Below are positions 6,763-7,681 of a DNA stretch of 7,681 nt, one piece after another. The position numbers and the translations under genes were made by a program. Position 1 is the stretch's first letter. Each line of letters starts with the position of its first letter. The stretch is from an uncultured Eggerthellaceae bacterium (GTDB lineage: Bacteria; Actinomycetota; Coriobacteriia; Coriobacteriales; Eggerthellaceae): NCBI GenBank assembly GCA_910585565.1, contig CAJUFC010000015.1:1-7681 (forward strand), read 5' to 3'. The notes under the pieces were generated by a model. The model made no database searches. It saw only the letters and a program-made list of their open reading frames with translations, and was not told the origin of the DNA.

Positions 6763-7434
6763 CTACTCTTCCACCTTGTAGCCGAGACCGCGAACCGTCA
6801 CGATGATGCGCGGAGCCGACGGGTCGGCCTCCACCTTTTCGCGCAGGCGCTTGATGTAGACGTTAAGAGCGTTGTCGGAGATGTACTCCCCCGCGCTGTC
6901 CCACACGGCATCCTTGAGGTTTTCGCGCGTGACCAGCTTGCCCTTGCGTTGGAAGAAGTAGAGCAGCAGCCGATACTCCAGCGCCGAGAGAAACACCTCT
7001 TGCCCATCCTTGGTGACGACGCCCGACGACGCGTCGATGCGCACGTCGTCTACCGTCAGCACGCTGTCAGCTGGGTTTGCCCGCCGCAGCGCGCCGCGGA
7101 TGCGCGACATCAGCTCATGAGGGCGGAAGGGTTTGGCGATGTAGTCGACGGCCCCCATGTCGAGCCCGGCGACCGTGGAATACTCGTCGTCAGATGCCGT
7201 GAGGAAGATGACCGGCATGCTGGGCGCCGCAGCGCGGGCAGCGGCGCACACCGCAAACCCGCTGCCCTCGGCCAGCGTCACGTCCAGAAGCGCAATGTCG
7301 AAGACGTGGCTGTCGAGCTGGCTACAGGCGCCCCGCTGGGTGGCCTCGACCGTCACCTCGAACCCCTCGCCGGACAACAGCTCTGACAACGCCCGCACGA
7401 TCGCGTGATCGTCTTCCACCAGCAGCACGCGCAC
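6763..7434 (-). CDS. OmpR-family response regulator
   Basis: A 223-residue two-domain regulator starting at GTG 7434. The receiver domain (~1-120) shows the full phosphorylation site: acidic Asp8/Asp9, phospho-acceptor Asp51 (ALLDVTL), Thr79 (FLTAS) and Lys101 (IAKPF). The C-terminal winged helix (~127-223) has the OmpR pattern: ALEYRLLLYF, LVTRENLKDAVW, YISDNALNVYIKRLREKV and the ending TVRGLGYKVEE. An upstream in-frame ATG at 7509 would add 25 residues, but it lies before the likely promoter (7461-7488) and lacks homology-like content; the GTG has GGAGGGA 6 nt upstream and starts exactly at the canonical RVLLVEDD. It should be phosphorylated by the kinase that begins 3 nt after its stop, and probably activates the ABC operon through the palindromes at 5530-5567. 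No copy of that palindrome is seen at its own promoter, so autoregulation is not indicated. Confidence 0.95.
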   Translation of the reverse strand: MRVLLVEDDHAIVRALSELLSGEGFEVTVEATQRGACSQLDSHVFDIALLDVTLAEGSGFAVCAAARAAAPSMPVIFLTASDDEYSTVAGLDMGAVDYIAKPFRPHELMSRIRGALRRANPADSVLTVDDVRIDASSGVVTKDGQEVFLSALEYRLLLYFFQRKGKLVTRENLKDAVWDSAGEYISDNALNVYIKRLREKVEADPSAPRIIVTVRGLGYKVEE

Positions 7435-7440
7435 GATATC

Positions 7441-7447
7441 TCCCTCC
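7441..7447 (-). promoter_or_regulatory. Ribosome binding site that fixes the response-regulator start
   Basis: GGAGGGA on the minus strand with a 6-nt spacer to GTG at 7434. This near-ideal Shine-Dalgarno sequence decides in favour of the GTG start over the upstream ATG at 7509. Confidence 0.85.
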
Positions 7448-7460
7448 GTTTGCTCGCTCC

Positions 7461-7488
7461 ATGATATCGCGCTTCGTTCATTTATCAA
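7461..7488 (-). promoter_or_regulatory. Promoter of the response regulator-kinase operon
   Basis: On the minus strand TTGATA (7488-7483, 5/6 match to -35 consensus) and TATCAT (7466-7461, 5/6 match to -10) are separated by 16 bp. The predicted start near 7454 gives a leader of about 20 nt containing the GGAGGGA site. This looks like a housekeeping-sigma promoter of good strength, suited to constant low-level sensing. Confidence 0.75.
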
Positions 7489-7522
7489 ACGGGGCTGCGG
7501 GGACCGCATGCGTGCTGGGACG

Positions 7523-7544
7523 GCTCCAGCAGCGCGGCTGGAGC
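7523..7544. terminator. Hairpin between the right-edge gene and the response regulator
   Basis: GCTCCAGC (7523-7530) and GCTGGAGC (7537-7544) form a perfect 8-bp stem with a 6-nt loop. It lies 69 bp after the stop of the right-edge gene and upstream of the regulator promoter, a sensible place for a terminator. There is no U-tract on the minus strand. Confidence 0.45.
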
Positions 7545-7625
7545 GTGACCGTTACGGGCGCGTGAGGCCCCGGCGGCACGCACTCCTCAGCAGCTCGGCC
7601 GGGGCGCAATCGTTACGAGCGCGTG
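7528..7625. repeat. Imperfect direct repeat with 61-bp period
   Basis: Positions 7528-7564 match 7589-7625 at 30 of 37 bases by eye, including an uninterrupted CGTTACG core and GCGCGTG end. On the minus strand the right copy includes the stop codon of the right-edge gene (TAA, 7615-7613) and its last codons; the left copy carries the same TAA context. Confidence 0.65.
7567..7605. terminator. GC-rich hairpin after the right-edge gene
   Basis: GCCCCGGC (7567-7574) pairs with GCCGGGGC (7598-7605), an 8-bp all-GC stem with a 23-nt loop, 7 bp beyond the right-edge gene's stop. The loop is long and no U-tract follows, so this is a tentative terminator; it may act together with the hairpin at 7523-7544. 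Confidence 0.35.
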
Positions 7626-7681
7626 CGAACGCGCAGCTTTCCCACCAAAAGCGAGACGCAGAAGATGGCCACCCCAAAGAG
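7613..7681 (-). CDS. Membrane protein, C-terminal fragment (22 codons, runs off the right edge)
   Basis: Reading from 7681 leftward, one frame gives LFGVAIFCVSLLVG followed by KLRVRTRS and TAA (7615-7613). This is a hydrophobic helix ending in a basic tail, typical of the last membrane segment and cytoplasmic end of a transporter or other polytopic protein. Another minus frame is also open here but yields a Trp/Ser/Arg/Cys-rich sequence unlike a real protein. It lies upstream of the regulator on the same strand, separated by about 180 bp with hairpins and a new promoter, so it is probably a separate transcript. The family cannot be named from 22 residues. Confidence 0.55.
   Translation of the reverse strand, partial: LFGVAIFCVSLLVGKLRVRTRS

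Noticed and set aside
7435..7468. Two GATATC sequences (7435-7440 and 7463-7468) as an operator pair for autoregulation
   Set aside because: They are six-base palindromes 28 bp apart with no shared flanks and no similarity to the palindromes at the ABC promoter; chance occurrence is plausible.
7435..7509. 25-residue N-terminal extension of the response regulator from ATG 7509
   Set aside because: It overlaps the likely promoter and the ribosome binding site of the GTG start, and precedes the canonical receiver-domain N-terminus.

Overview
The window is GC-rich DNA with tightly packed genes, and its codon use (heavy GCC/GGC/CGC) and gene content look like a gut actinobacterium of the class Coriobacteriia, probably Eggerthellaceae. 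That assignment is an inference from general style; no rRNA or other marker gene is present.

Layout from left to right. Positions 1-75 hold the start of a minus-strand gene whose first 25 residues look like a signal peptide. A 111-bp divergent promoter region follows. Positions 187-1719 (+) encode a 510-residue AlbA_2/Schlafen-type ATP-binding protein with a C-terminal winged helix; a tract built from 10-bp direct-repeat modules sits in the linker before that helix. A perfect 11-bp hairpin at 1778-1810 separates this gene from the convergent minus-strand block.

The minus-strand block reads, in transcription order: OmpR-family response regulator (7434-6763), membrane histidine kinase (6759-5626), a 150-bp control region, an ABC transporter ATPase (5475-4792) and a 992-residue double-FtsX permease (4795-1817). 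The regulator has a near-consensus promoter and a strong ribosome binding site. The ATPase and permease overlap by 4 bp. The kinase has two membrane helices with almost no extracellular loop. The ATPase promoter carries two palindromes of identical geometry 22 bp apart; the distal one, TTACA-N4-TGTAA, matches the site I recall for BceR-type regulators of antimicrobial-peptide detoxification systems.

Taken together this looks like a Bce-like sense-and-export module: the transporter (or its substrate) is sensed in the membrane by the loop-less kinase, the regulator is phosphorylated, and it switches on the ATPase-permease pair. The permease does not have the classic BceB layout; it is larger, with about eight predicted helices and two large extracytoplasmic domains. 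The kinase also carries a roughly 50-residue Ala-rich insertion, made partly of 18-bp tandem repeats, in its ATP lid.

At the right edge is the last 22 codons of another minus-strand membrane protein (stop at 7613-7615), followed by an imperfect direct repeat with a 61-bp period that includes the stop codon, and by two hairpins.
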